The notes below the pieces were generated by a model that was given only the letters and a program-made list of their open reading frames with translations, was not told the DNA's origin and ran no database searches. From assembly GCA_001931875.2 (NCBI GenBank), contig MSJH02000234.1, positions 1 through 12,401 of the forward strand: DNA of 12,401 bases. Reading direction: 5' to 3'. This DNA comes from Byssochlamys sp. IMV 00236. Its lineage: Eukaryota > Ascomycota > Eurotiomycetes > Eurotiales > Thermoascaceae. Numbering within the stretch: the first letter of the stretch is position 1; the number at the start of each line of letters is the position of its first letter. Positions 1-7,722 of the stretch are shown here, piece after piece. The position numbers were made by a program, and so were the translations under genes.

Positions 1-1
1 C

Positions 2-3000
2 ACTGCTGGTGTGATTGCTGGTGCTGTTACTGAGACCATTGTCGCTGACAAGGAAGTTGCTTCCGTTGTTGACACCATTGTCAAGGAATCCGACACTGTT
101 GATGTCAATGTCATTGTTGGTGACAAGGAGACCAAGACTACCACTGACAAGACTACTACCACCTCTGGCTCTCAAATTGATGTCATCGTCAAGGAGACTG
201 ACAAGGTTGTTGGTGAAAAGGACACTGTTACCGAGACTGAAGAAGTTACTGAGGTTACCAAAGAAGTCACTGAAATTGTCGATGTAGTTACTGAAACTAT
301 TGTTGCTGACAAGGAAATTGCCACTGCTGTTGATGCTATTGTCAAGCAATCTGACTCTGTCACTGTTGAAGTTATCGCTGGTGACAAGAAGAAGGATATT
401 GTTATTGACACTGTTGATATTCAACAAACCATTGAAAAAGTTGATGTTGCTGTCTGTAAGTCAACTTCTGACGTTGTAGAAGAAGTCACTGAAGAGAAGG
501 TTGTTTCTGATGTCACTCTCGACAAGGAAACTATTACTACCGGTGCTATCGCTGGTGTTGTCTCCAAGACGATCGTTGAAGACAAGGAGATCTCTTCTGC
601 TGTCGAAACTCTAGTCAAGGGATCTGGCTCTGTAGCTGTTGAAGTAGTCGCAGGTGAAAAGAAGACTACTGAGGTGATTAGCGTAGCTCCTGTTGAAGAA
701 ACTACGACCGAAGTTTCCAAGGTTGAAGTCATTGTCAAGCCTACAGAAGTAGTAAGCACCGAAAAGGAAACTACCGAAGTTGTTAAGACTGAAGATATTG
801 TTACTGGCGTTGTTGCTGGTGTTGTCGTTGATGCTATTGTTAAAGACAAGGAAACTCCGTCTACAGTCGAAACGATTGTCAAGGAAACTGGTGCTGTTGC
901 TATTGATATTGTCAAGAAGGATACCATTGAGGAAGTGTCTGAAGTTACTGAAATCGATACTACTGAATCCAAGATTGACATTGTTGTCAAGAAGCCAGCC
1001 GTTACGTCCGAAACTGTAATCCAAAAGGATACTGTCACTGGTGCTGTTATCGGAGCTATCGTCAATGACAAAGAGGCCGCTTCTACCATCGAAACTATTG
1101 TCAAGGACTCTGAAACTATCTGTGTTGAAGTTATTGCTGACAAGGAGCAGTCTGCTGAAAAGGTCACCGAAGTCTCAACTGGCACTGAAGTAACCGTTGA
1201 GGAGAAGGAGGTTATCTCTGTGGCCGATGTTGTTTCTAAATCTCAAGAAACTGCCGCTGGTATCGTTGCTGGTGCCGTCACTGAGGTTATCGTTGATAAC
1301 AAGGAAGTATCCACTACTGTTGAGAAGACCGTCAAGGAATCCGATGCTGTGGCTATTGAAGTTATCACTGGTGAAAAGAAATTTGAAACGGTTGTTGACA
1401 CAACTACCACTGAGGAGGTTCTTTCCAAGGTTGATGTTGTCACCGATGAAAAGATCGTTGATAACAGTGTCACCAAATCCGAACTTGTTGCTGCTGCTAT
1501 CGTTGCTGGTGCTGTTGCCGAAGTAATTACTGACAAGAAGGAAGTCTTTACTGACGTTGTAGAAGTCGGCAAGACTACTGTTGAAGTCGTTGCTGGTGAC
1601 AAGAAGGCTGATACGACTGTCTCAGCTATTACTAAAGATGAAAAGGTTACTTCTGATGCCAAGGTTGAAGTCATTATCAAGGAAGCCGATGTTTCTTCTA
1701 CTGAACAAGTTATTACTGAAAAGGAAGAAACTGTCATCGTTGATTCTGACGAGGTAGTTACTACTGGTGTCATTGCTGGTACTGTTGCCGAAGCTGTCAT
1801 CAACGATAAGAATGTCAAACTTGAAGACATTGCCAAGAAGACAGATACTGTTGATGTTACCGTTACTACAAGCACCACTGCTTCTGTCACGTCCTCTGAT
1901 ACCACCTCTAAGAAGGCCAATGTTTCTGTTGATTCCAAGGTTGATGTCATTGTGAAAGAATCCGACATCACAAATGCAGATGAAGTAGTAGAAGTAGAAA
2001 CGGTTGAAACAATCAGTGTTGTGGAGAAGCCCATCTGTGGTGGTTATCTTGCTGGTGGTATTATCGGTAATATCGTCAGTGACAAGGATGTTACCACTGC
2101 CATTGGATCTACTGTCAAGGAATCTGATTCTATTAAGGTAGATGTTATTACTGAAGAAAAGCGAGTTGAAGATGTCAAATTTGTTGAAGACAAGAAGATA
2201 ACTGAAACTTATGCTGTTGGCGCAGTTGCTGGTGCAGTAACTGAAACTGTCGTCACTGATGAAGAAACTCTTTCTGCTGTTGAAACTGTTCTTAAGGAAG
2301 CTGATTCTGTTACAGTTGAAGTAGTCGCAGGCGATAAGAAGGCTGAAACCATTGTTGACAAGGCCAAGGTTGAAAAAGTTGTATCCGATGTCAAGTCTCG
2401 AGAAGTTGAAGACGATAAGGAAGAATCTGTCACTGACGCCATCAAGGAAATTGCTACTGGCATTGCCGCTGGTGCTGCTGCTATCTTTGGCTCTGGCAAG
2501 AAGGATAACTCCAAGGATCGCGAAGTTGTCGCTGACAAGAAGGTGTCTGTCGTTGAAGAAAAGACTGAAAAGGTCGAGAGACCTACTGTAACCGAAGAAG
2601 AGGTTATCTCTGTTGCCATTGGCTCTGCTGATCGAACGACTGAATCCAAGTCTGATGTAGTTGTCTCAACTGACTCTCAAGTTGTTGAAGACGTGGAAGT
2701 TACCATCACTGGTGAAAAGGATATTGCTACCAAGGTTGTCAGCGTTACTTCTGAAACCGGAGAAACAGTCGTTGCCGATATTGAAGTCAAGGAAGATGCT
2801 ACCAAGGCTAAAGTCTATGGCGAGAAGGATGTTACTGTTGTTGTCGAAGACTCCAAGACCGTTGTTGATAAGGATACCAAGGTGAAACATACTCAAGATA
2901 TTGCTATCGGTGCAGGCGCTGCTATTGGTGCAGTGATTGTTGGAGACGTTGAGAAGCAAGATACTAGCAAGACTACTGTTATTGTCACTAAGGAAACCTT

Positions 3001-4966
3001 ACCAGGTACTTATATAGTTGAATGTATGAACGTTCGTTATTCTAACTGCCTTATAGTTGAACAAGTCGAAGTAATTAACCATGTTGAAAAAGCCGCTGAT
3101 GCTGCAAACAGCTGGTTCTCTCGCTTCATTGAAAAGATTACGTCTATGATCGAAATTGGCGATTGTGTTGAAGATGTCGATGCTGTCATTGCCAGCGAAG
3201 AATCAAACTTGCAAGCAATTCTTGAAAAGTCCAAGGCTCAAACAACTACAAGCGTTGAAGAAATCGATGTTTACTACGGAAAGCTTAGCGAGTCCATCAA
3301 GTCTCAGATCTCTAACATCAAGACTACCGTTAAGGAAGCCTACGCTGAAGGAGATGCTTCTCAAAAGATCAGCTTGCATCTCGCTAAAGAAGAATTCAAG
3401 AAGGCGGTTGTAACTCAAGTTGAAGAAACTAAGCAAGTCGTTTATGAAAAGGTCAAGCCTGAAACTGTGGTTACTCAAAAGATCGAAGCTGGTTCTGATA
3501 CTTCTATCGCAGTCGTTGCTGTCTCTGATAAGCCTACCACTGTTTCTGAAGTTAGCAAAGTAACCACTGATGTTGTCTACTATGAAACTGTCGAAGATGC
3601 TCAAAAGAAGACCAAGGAAGTAGTGACTACGGTTGTTCAAGACACTCAATCCAAGTTGGTATCTTGGTATAATGTTCTCTTTGGCAAGATTAGAGGTGTT
3701 ATTGCATCTACTGAAAAGGATACTGCTGAAAAGAAGAAGGAAATCCAACGTCTCATTACAGATGCCAACAAGGAAGCTTCTGTCATCATCACTGAAGCCA
3801 AGAAGTCATTCGAATTTGACTACACAGTCTCTGACAAATGTGATTCCAAGGTCAACGAAACGGTTCAAGTTGTTCAAAAGCAAGCCATTGAATCATTTGA
3901 GAATATCGAAAAGATTGTTTCTACTCAAATTTCTGCTGTTGAAGAAATCGTTGTCTCTGAGGAAGATTTGGAGATTATTGAAGAAAAGGTTTCTGTCATA
4001 GAAACTCAATCTAAGCGTAGAGCAACTGTTGCGCTTGAAACTACAGCCGAATCTGCTATTTCTGTTGGCTTTGAAGGCAAGTCTGTTACTTGGATTGAAA
4101 CTGCCGAATTCCCTGCTTCATTCAAGGATGTCAAGGTCTTTGCCTTTGATTTGTTCGATACTGTGTACGACTACCGCTTAACGATCTATCAAATCTGGCA
4201 GACCATCGTTGCTACCAAGAATGTTTCAATCTTTGCTCAAGTTGATGTCGAGAAGCTTATTGTCCACTGGTATCACGTCTTCCTTGAACAACGCTGCAAG
4301 ATTACCTATGCTACTTGTGATCGTGAAGTTCTCCTCAACTCATTGAAGTTAGTATTGGCTGAATACTCTCTCGAAGATGCTTTCACTACAGAAGAATTAA
4401 ACACTCTTTGTACTGCCTGGTTCAAGCTTCAACTTTTCTATGACAGTACATCTAGCATTAACAAGGTTAAACAAGTTGATGGAGCATTCGCTGTCGCTAT
4501 CTCTAGTGGATTCAAGCTTTGTACTTTGATGAAGAACGCTCGCAACACAGGAATCAACTGGCATGCTCAACTTACTGGTGATGTCTTTGCTGCTTGTATT
4601 TCAAGAGATAACATTACTGATCTCAAGAGCGCCTCCAGCGTTGTTCTCTCTAATGCCGCTATGCTTTGCTGTGTTACCAACCCTTCTGAGCTTGCAGTTG
4701 TATCCTCAAACCCTGAAATACTTGAAGTTGCCAAGCTGAATGGTTCCAAGACTGTATTGATTGATCGCTATGACAGCATTACCTCTTCACAAGAATATGA
4801 TATTAAATTTGATGGCTTGGATATCTTTGCTGAGAGCTATGAAACCTTTGTGGAAACAAAGACTGTTGCAAAGAATGAAGTACCTGCTACCCGGTCCTGG
4901 TTTCAAAGAGTAGTTTCTACAGTTGCCAATACAGCTGAATCAGTTAGTCATGCTTTAATTGGTTAA
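2..4966 (+). CDS. Giant acidic repeat protein with degenerate C-terminal HAD domain (5' partial)
   Basis: The frame is open from the window edge (codons ACT GCT GGT GTG...) to TAA at 4964-4966, so the true start lies upstream; the GTG at 11 is not a credible eukaryotic start. About 1654 codons are visible, or about 1637 aa if the predicted intron 3006-3056 is removed. Residue 1 below is the codon at base 11. Residues 1 to about 995 are Val/Thr/Glu/Lys/Asp-rich with about ten degenerate repeats (Gly/Ala core, then DKE, VKESD, VEVIAGDKK). About 1015-1370 is predicted helical with two Trp-containing amphipathic stretches. About 1371-1613 resembles haloacid dehalogenase type II: nucleophile-like FDLFDT (Asp1380) and a motif II-like SSG, but no clear motif III lysine or motif IV acidic pair. 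A third Trp-containing helix ends the protein. No signal peptide can be judged. I do not recognise a named family for the whole protein. A structural or membrane-associated role is only inference. The AATAAA at 4999-5004 suits its 3' end. Confidence 0.88.
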   Translation, partial: TAGVIAGAVTETIVADKEVASVVDTIVKESDTVDVNVIVGDKETKTTTDKTTTTSGSQIDVIVKETDKVVGEKDTVTETEEVTEVTKEVTEIVDVVTETIVADKEIATAVDAIVKQSDSVTVEVIAGDKKKDIVIDTVDIQQTIEKVDVAVCKSTSDVVEEVTEEKVVSDVTLDKETITTGAIAGVVSKTIVEDKEISSAVETLVKGSGSVAVEVVAGEKKTTEVISVAPVEETTTEVSKVEVIVKPTEVVSTEKETTEVVKTEDIVTGVVAGVVVDAIVKDKETPSTVETIVKETGAVAIDIVKKDTIEEVSEVTEIDTTESKIDIVVKKPAVTSETVIQKDTVTGAVIGAIVNDKEAASTIETIVKDSETICVEVIADKEQSAEKVTEVSTGTEVTVEEKEVISVADVVSKSQETAAGIVAGAVTEVIVDNKEVSTTVEKTVKESDAVAIEVITGEKKFETVVDTTTTEEVLSKVDVVTDEKIVDNSVTKSELVAAAIVAGAVAEVITDKKEVFTDVVEVGKTTVEVVAGDKKADTTVSAITKDEKVTSDAKVEVIIKEADVSSTEQVITEKEETVIVDSDEVVTTGVIAGTVAEAVINDKNVKLEDIAKKTDTVDVTVTTSTTASVTSSDTTSKKANVSVDSKVDVIVKESDITNADEVVEVETVETISVVEKPICGGYLAGGIIGNIVSDKDVTTAIGSTVKESDSIKVDVITEEKRVEDVKFVEDKKITETYAVGAVAGAVTETVVTDEETLSAVETVLKEADSVTVEVVAGDKKAETIVDKAKVEKVVSDVKSREVEDDKEESVTDAIKEIATGIAAGAAAIFGSGKKDNSKDREVVADKKVSVVEEKTEKVERPTVTEEEVISVAIGSADRTTESKSDVVVSTDSQVVEDVEVTITGEKDIATKVVSVTSETGETVVADIEVKEDATKAKVYGEKDVTVVVEDSKTVVDKDTKVKHTQDIAIGAGAAIGAVIVGDVEKQDTSKTTVIVTKETLPGTYIVECMNVRYSNCLIVEQVEVINHVEKAADAANSWFSRFIEKITSMIEIGDCVEDVDAVIASEESNLQAILEKSKAQTTTSVEEIDVYYGKLSESIKSQISNIKTTVKEAYAEGDASQKISLHLAKEEFKKAVVTQVEETKQVVYEKVKPETVVTQKIEAGSDTSIAVVAVSDKPTTVSEVSKVTTDVVYYETVEDAQKKTKEVVTTVVQDTQSKLVSWYNVLFGKIRGVIASTEKDTAEKKKEIQRLITDANKEASVIITEAKKSFEFDYTVSDKCDSKVNETVQVVQKQAIESFENIEKIVSTQISAVEEIVVSEEDLEIIEEKVSVIETQSKRRATVALETTAESAISVGFEGKSVTWIETAEFPASFKDVKVFAFDLFDTVYDYRLTIYQIWQTIVATKNVSIFAQVDVEKLIVHWYHVFLEQRCKITYATCDREVLLNSLKLVLAEYSLEDAFTTEELNTLCTAWFKLQLFYDSTSSINKVKQVDGAFAVAISSGFKLCTLMKNARNTGINWHAQLTGDVFAACISRDNITDLKSASSVVLSNAAMLCCVTNPSELAVVSSNPEILEVAKLNGSKTVLIDRYDSITSSQEYDIKFDGLDIFAESYETFVETKTVAKNEVPATRSWFQRVVSTVANTAESVSHALIG
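11..2540 (+). repeat. Tandem degenerate protein-coding repeats (AG-x-x / DKE / VEVIAGDKK unit)
   Basis: About ten in-frame copies begin near 11, 272, 535, 800, 1031, 1250, 1485, 1755, 2033 and 2211, with a decayed copy near 2450. The spacing is about 180-280 nt. The idealised unit is a Gly/Ala segment (such as VIAGAVTETIV), then DKE, about seven residues, a VKESD-like segment and VEVIAGDKK, followed by a variable Thr/Glu/Val linker that often contains SKVDVIVK. Copies differ at many positions, so this is an old amino-acid repeat rather than a recent DNA duplication. The Gly/Ala segments have small residues at regular spacing, as in glycine-zipper helices. That comparison is inference. Confidence 0.85.
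3006..3056 (+). other. Predicted 51-nt intron hidden in the open reading frame
   Basis: The stretch starts with GTACTT after CAG, holds a TTCTAAC branch-point-like element at about 3039-3045 and ends in TTATAG. Its length is 17 codons with no stop, so the frame stays open whether or not it is spliced. The residues it would encode (rich in Tyr, Cys, Arg, Asn and Met) clash with the Val/Thr/Glu/Lys composition on both sides. Splicing joins the phase-1 G at 3005 to TT at 3057 and gives ETLP-VEQVEV. Confidence 0.7.
4124..4850 (+). other. Haloacid-dehalogenase-like domain within the giant protein
   Basis: The domain begins with a beta-strand then FDLFDT (Asp codon 4148-4150), matching the Dx(F/Y)xT form of HAD motif I used by haloacid dehalogenases rather than the DxD form of phosphatases. 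A helical stretch with Trp and Tyr follows, as in the dehalogenase cap. AISSG at about 4496-4510 fits motif II, followed by a KNARNTGINW helix like the AKHAGLPW-type segment of the family. Where family members have Lys-Pro-Asp-Pro this one has ISRDN, and where motif IV acids should lie it has SSNPEI. The fold is likely kept but catalysis is probably lost. Family assignment is from recalled motifs only. Confidence 0.65.
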
Positions 4967-5288
4967 ATTCCTATCATTTTATTCATTATAATATAAAAAA
5001 TAAAGTAAATGTTTTTATAAAAATATTGTCTTCTCCATTGTGCTTAAGAGTATTGTATTCGCCTATCACATCTGAGATGCTTTGGTATGCACGGTAAATA
5101 TTCAATGATTCATCTCTCTCGGTTGATTGATAAATTTATCCGAGACAGTTAAATCTGTACCTCTTATTATCACAAGATCCGATCTCATCTTGATTGAACC
5201 CAAGTCTAAGCTAAGCATAAATTGTCCCATGTGTATCCAACATATCATCCATTTTTCCTTCCAAGAGCTTTTTCATAAAAAATAAAAA
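4967..5288. other. Spacer: 3' end of the giant gene and promoter of the methyltransferase
   Basis: No coding signal is visible. An AATAAA at 4999-5004, 33 bases after the upstream stop, is a likely polyadenylation signal. A perfect 12-bp palindrome, GATAAATTTATC, lies at 5129-5140 inside a wider imperfect inverted repeat (TCTCGG 5117-5122 / CCGAGA 5140-5145). It could bind a GATA-type factor or be chance in AT-rich DNA. No convincing TATA box is seen. Confidence 0.5.
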
Positions 5289-5969
5289 ATGGCTGAACAA
5301 GTTTGGAAAGAAGTTGATGATTATACAGAAGAGCTATTTTTTGACCAAAACGATGCCGTTCTTCAAAAAACAATAGAGCTCAGTAACGAAGCTGGATTAC
5401 CTCCTCACAATGTTTCTCCTACTCAGGGCAGAATGCTTGCGATGCTGGTTCAGCTGAAATCAGCTAAGCGTGTGTTAGAGATTGGAACACTTGGTGGTTA
5501 CAGTACAATTTACTTTGGTCGCGCGTTGCTCTCTGTTACATCAAACGACGCAAAGTTGATTACACTGGAAAAGAATCCCAAATGTGCCGTTATCGCCAAG
5601 GAGAATATTGAAAGGGCTGGGCTAGGTTCTATCGTGGACATCAAGATTGGTGCTGCCATAGACAGTCTTGATGAACTAATTTCAAAAAATGAAGCACCGT
5701 TTGACTTGATCTTCATTGACGCGGATAAAATTAACAATACAGAATATTACAAAAGGGCTATGCAATTGGCTAAGTCAGGAACACTTATCGTTGCTGATAA
5801 TGTCATAAGAGCCGGTGAAGTCTTGGACAAGTCTAGTCAGGATCCCAGTGTTAAAGGTGTTCGTGCGTTCAATGATTATATTTCGAGAGATGATCGTGTC
5901 TGTGCTACTGCTATCCAAACTGTTGGTTGTAAAGGATATGACGGCTTTGCAATGATACTTGTTAAATAA
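5289..5969 (+). CDS. Class I SAM-dependent O-methyltransferase (COMT/caffeoyl-CoA OMT-like)
   Basis: This is an intact single-exon gene of 226 aa, the usual length for the cation-dependent O-methyltransferase family (Methyltransf_3 type). The SAM-binding motif I is VLEIGTLGGYST (residues 62-73), followed by an acidic residue at the end of strand beta2 (TLEKNP, Glu94) for the SAM ribose. The metal-binding and catalytic acids are visible as IDADK (Asp144/Asp146) and ADN (Asp170-Asn171). The C-terminal DGF strand is also present. Members move a methyl group from SAM to a hydroxyl of catechols or phenylpropanoid-CoA esters with Mg2+. The exact substrate cannot be read from sequence. There is no targeting signal, so it is probably cytosolic. 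The start is supported by AAAAAATGG context. Its stop lies 59 bp from the stop of the convergent AP-1 sigma gene. Confidence 0.93.
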   Translation: MAEQVWKEVDDYTEELFFDQNDAVLQKTIELSNEAGLPPHNVSPTQGRMLAMLVQLKSAKRVLEIGTLGGYSTIYFGRALLSVTSNDAKLITLEKNPKCAVIAKENIERAGLGSIVDIKIGAAIDSLDELISKNEAPFDLIFIDADKINNTEYYKRAMQLAKSGTLIVADNVIRAGEVLDKSSQDPSVKGVRAFNDYISRDDRVCATAIQTVGCKGYDGFAMILVK

Positions 5970-5988
5970 CTCTTAAAATCCTGGATGG

Positions 5989-6017
5989 TTTATTTTATAT
6001 ACTATAAAGAGTTTATT
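5989..6017 (-). promoter_or_regulatory. Two minus-strand AATAAA polyadenylation-like signals
   Basis: The + strand reads TTTATT at 5989-5994 and 6012-6017, which is AATAAA on the minus strand, 12 to 40 bases past the AP-1 sigma stop. They sit in the 59-bp convergent gap, so the two transcripts probably overlap at their 3' ends. Confidence 0.5.
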
Positions 6018-6028
6018 CATTAAGTATA

Positions 6029-6777
6029 TTATCCAGCCTTCGGTTCGTTTCCTTCTTGCTCTTCAAACTGATCAGCCTGTGTGATCACCCTGAGGACAGA
6101 TTTTTTACTCGTTTCCTGTAATTCGCCTGCTATTAAAAGCTCATCCAGGATGAAATATGCCTATAAAAATGTTTAATACATCAATGATAGCAAAATGTGA
6201 TGACTAAAAGATACCTTTTGAAAATTGAAAATTAAGTCAAGTTCACAAACCTATCATCAAATATACAAATGAGCCAAGAGTTAAACACGAATACAATAAC
6301 CTACGTTGCCAAAGTAACGATCAAGTATTTCAACATATCTGTGTATAATCTCCAGTGTTATCAGCTCATTATCATCTTGGTTGATGCCTGCCACAAAGAA
6401 TAAACTTGCATATCTATTATATATAATATTTAGTCAATGAGCTCAACTATAGTCAAAGAGTCTGCTACCTTCTGTAAACGATTTTTTGATCTAGTTGTTG
6501 TTTTATTAGAGTACACGTCAAAGTATCGTTTAATATAGTGTACTGTTACCTTTATATTCCAAGAAATTACACATCTTTACTCTTCGTGCAAGAACTAATT
6601 GTGTTGCATCTTTGACAATTTTTGCTTTTTCTTTTGGTGGAATTGTGATGAACCATTTTGTAAGACGAACTTTTCCTTGTCTGCTTACTAGTAGAAGCCA
6701 GTTTATCTATCAGAAAAAAAAAAAAGATAAAGTTCAAAACCGTTATTGCTGTATAGATGACTACAACATACTGCCAT
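6029..6777 (-). CDS. APS1: AP-1 clathrin adaptor complex, sigma subunit (six exons)
   Basis: Minus-strand exons are 6777-6772, 6706-6550, 6490-6469, 6413-6305, 6250-6215 and 6160-6029. The five introns are 54-65 nt, all GT...AG, with GTATGT, GTAACA, GTAGCA, GTAGGT and GTATCT donors. The joined frame encodes 153 aa, close to the roughly 155-160 aa of AP-1 sigma. It begins [14 protein letters not shown] and carries the family landmarks [59 protein letters not shown] and [13 protein letters not shown], then SKKSVLR. The small subunit stabilises the AP-1 tetramer and helps bind dileucine cargo signals in trans-Golgi/endosome clathrin vesicles. The first coding exon is only ATGGCA and the third is 22 nt. 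AP-1 rather than AP-2 is chosen for the SKKSVL and LIAGE type tail. The assignment uses recalled family sequence, not a search. Confidence 0.93.
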
Positions 6778-7722
6778 TTTATTTCTAAATTAAAGAAAAG
6801 AACCAAAAGGGAGCTCTCGTTTGTCCAAAGGTCTCCAGCGGAAGTTTAAAAATATTGGTGTAGGTAGAAAAAAACTTGAATTTGCTCTTTTACAACGAAT
6901 ACCTCTATTATTTCTAGTGTTTATGAATAAAAGAGAGTTTGTTTACTTTTCTGAGACAACTGTTGTAAGATTTATATTTATCTTATTTTCATCGCTGTAG
7001 GCTCAACAAGATATAAACAGATTACCTGAGATTGAAATAGTCGTTTTATAGAAAAGGGGCTCTAACAGAGAGTGCACCACTATTAACACCTCGTTTCAAA
7101 GTCAATAAATCACACTTTACGGTTGCTGGAGTGGAAGGATGAAGATGAAGCGGCGAAAAGTTCTTCATCGGAACATGTAATGGAGGCAACAATGATTAGA
7201 ACAAGTATAGTTTCCCAATCAGAAAGCATCACATTTACCCTTTGTGGTGTTTACATACTAGATATCTCGTATATACAACATATCAGACCTTGAGGACTGT
7301 GTGTGTATAAATAAAAACAGCCTTGAGTGTCAACCTGAGACCAACTGAAGAAAACATTAAGTTGGTAACAAAAGTTTAGTCGGGCTGTTACGCATATGTA
7401 GTACTGGGAGCAATAACCTTCAAGTATGTAGCTTTGGTGGAACTTGGAAATACTCGGGCCTTTTTATTAAACATTCGGTAAATGCTATACGAACAATTCT
7501 CGAGAGGCGAACTCTATTTGATCTGCCTGATTTTGATATTTTGTTTCTAAATATGGAAATCTTTACAGGAATAGGTCTTATTGTTTGTACAGTGTAACAT
7601 TTCATTCTTAATGTGTTACGTTGTAAGAGTTAAATAAAGCGCATCAATTTATAATTGTAGTAAATAATCCTCTTTTTCATTCACATTCATCATTTTAACA
7701 CTCCTTTATAAAAACAGCAGCA
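6778..7722. other. Divergent intergenic region between AP-1 sigma and KCH genes
   Basis: The two flanking genes read away from each other, so both promoters should lie in these 945 bp. No gene is recognised. A frame on the + strand is open from 7087 to a TGA at 7291-7293 (about 68 codons, with a WKDEDEAAKSSSS stretch), and another open piece on either strand covers about 7440-7600. Neither has a recognisable domain or splice sites that join it to anything. They may be decayed mobile-element sequence or chance. TATAAATA-like and TATAAAA-like strings occur near 7306 and 7707; the latter is too close to the KCH ATG to act as a normal TATA box. Confidence 0.4.

Noticed and set aside
452..476. GTAAGT...CTGAC...TTGTAG resembling an intron in the giant ORF
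   Set aside because: It is only about 24 nt, too short for a spliceosomal intron, and the encoded residues fit the flanking repeat composition.
421..1185. Long antisense ORF under the repeat region, and similar ones at 1243-2034 and 2209-2649
   Set aside because: They are reverse-frame shadows of a GTT/GCT/GAC/AAG-biased coding strand, with low-complexity Ser/Thr/Val translations and no domains.
7304..7316. TATAAATA-like box near 7306 as the KCH promoter
   Set aside because: It is about 400 bp from the start codon with no supporting initiator or transcript information.
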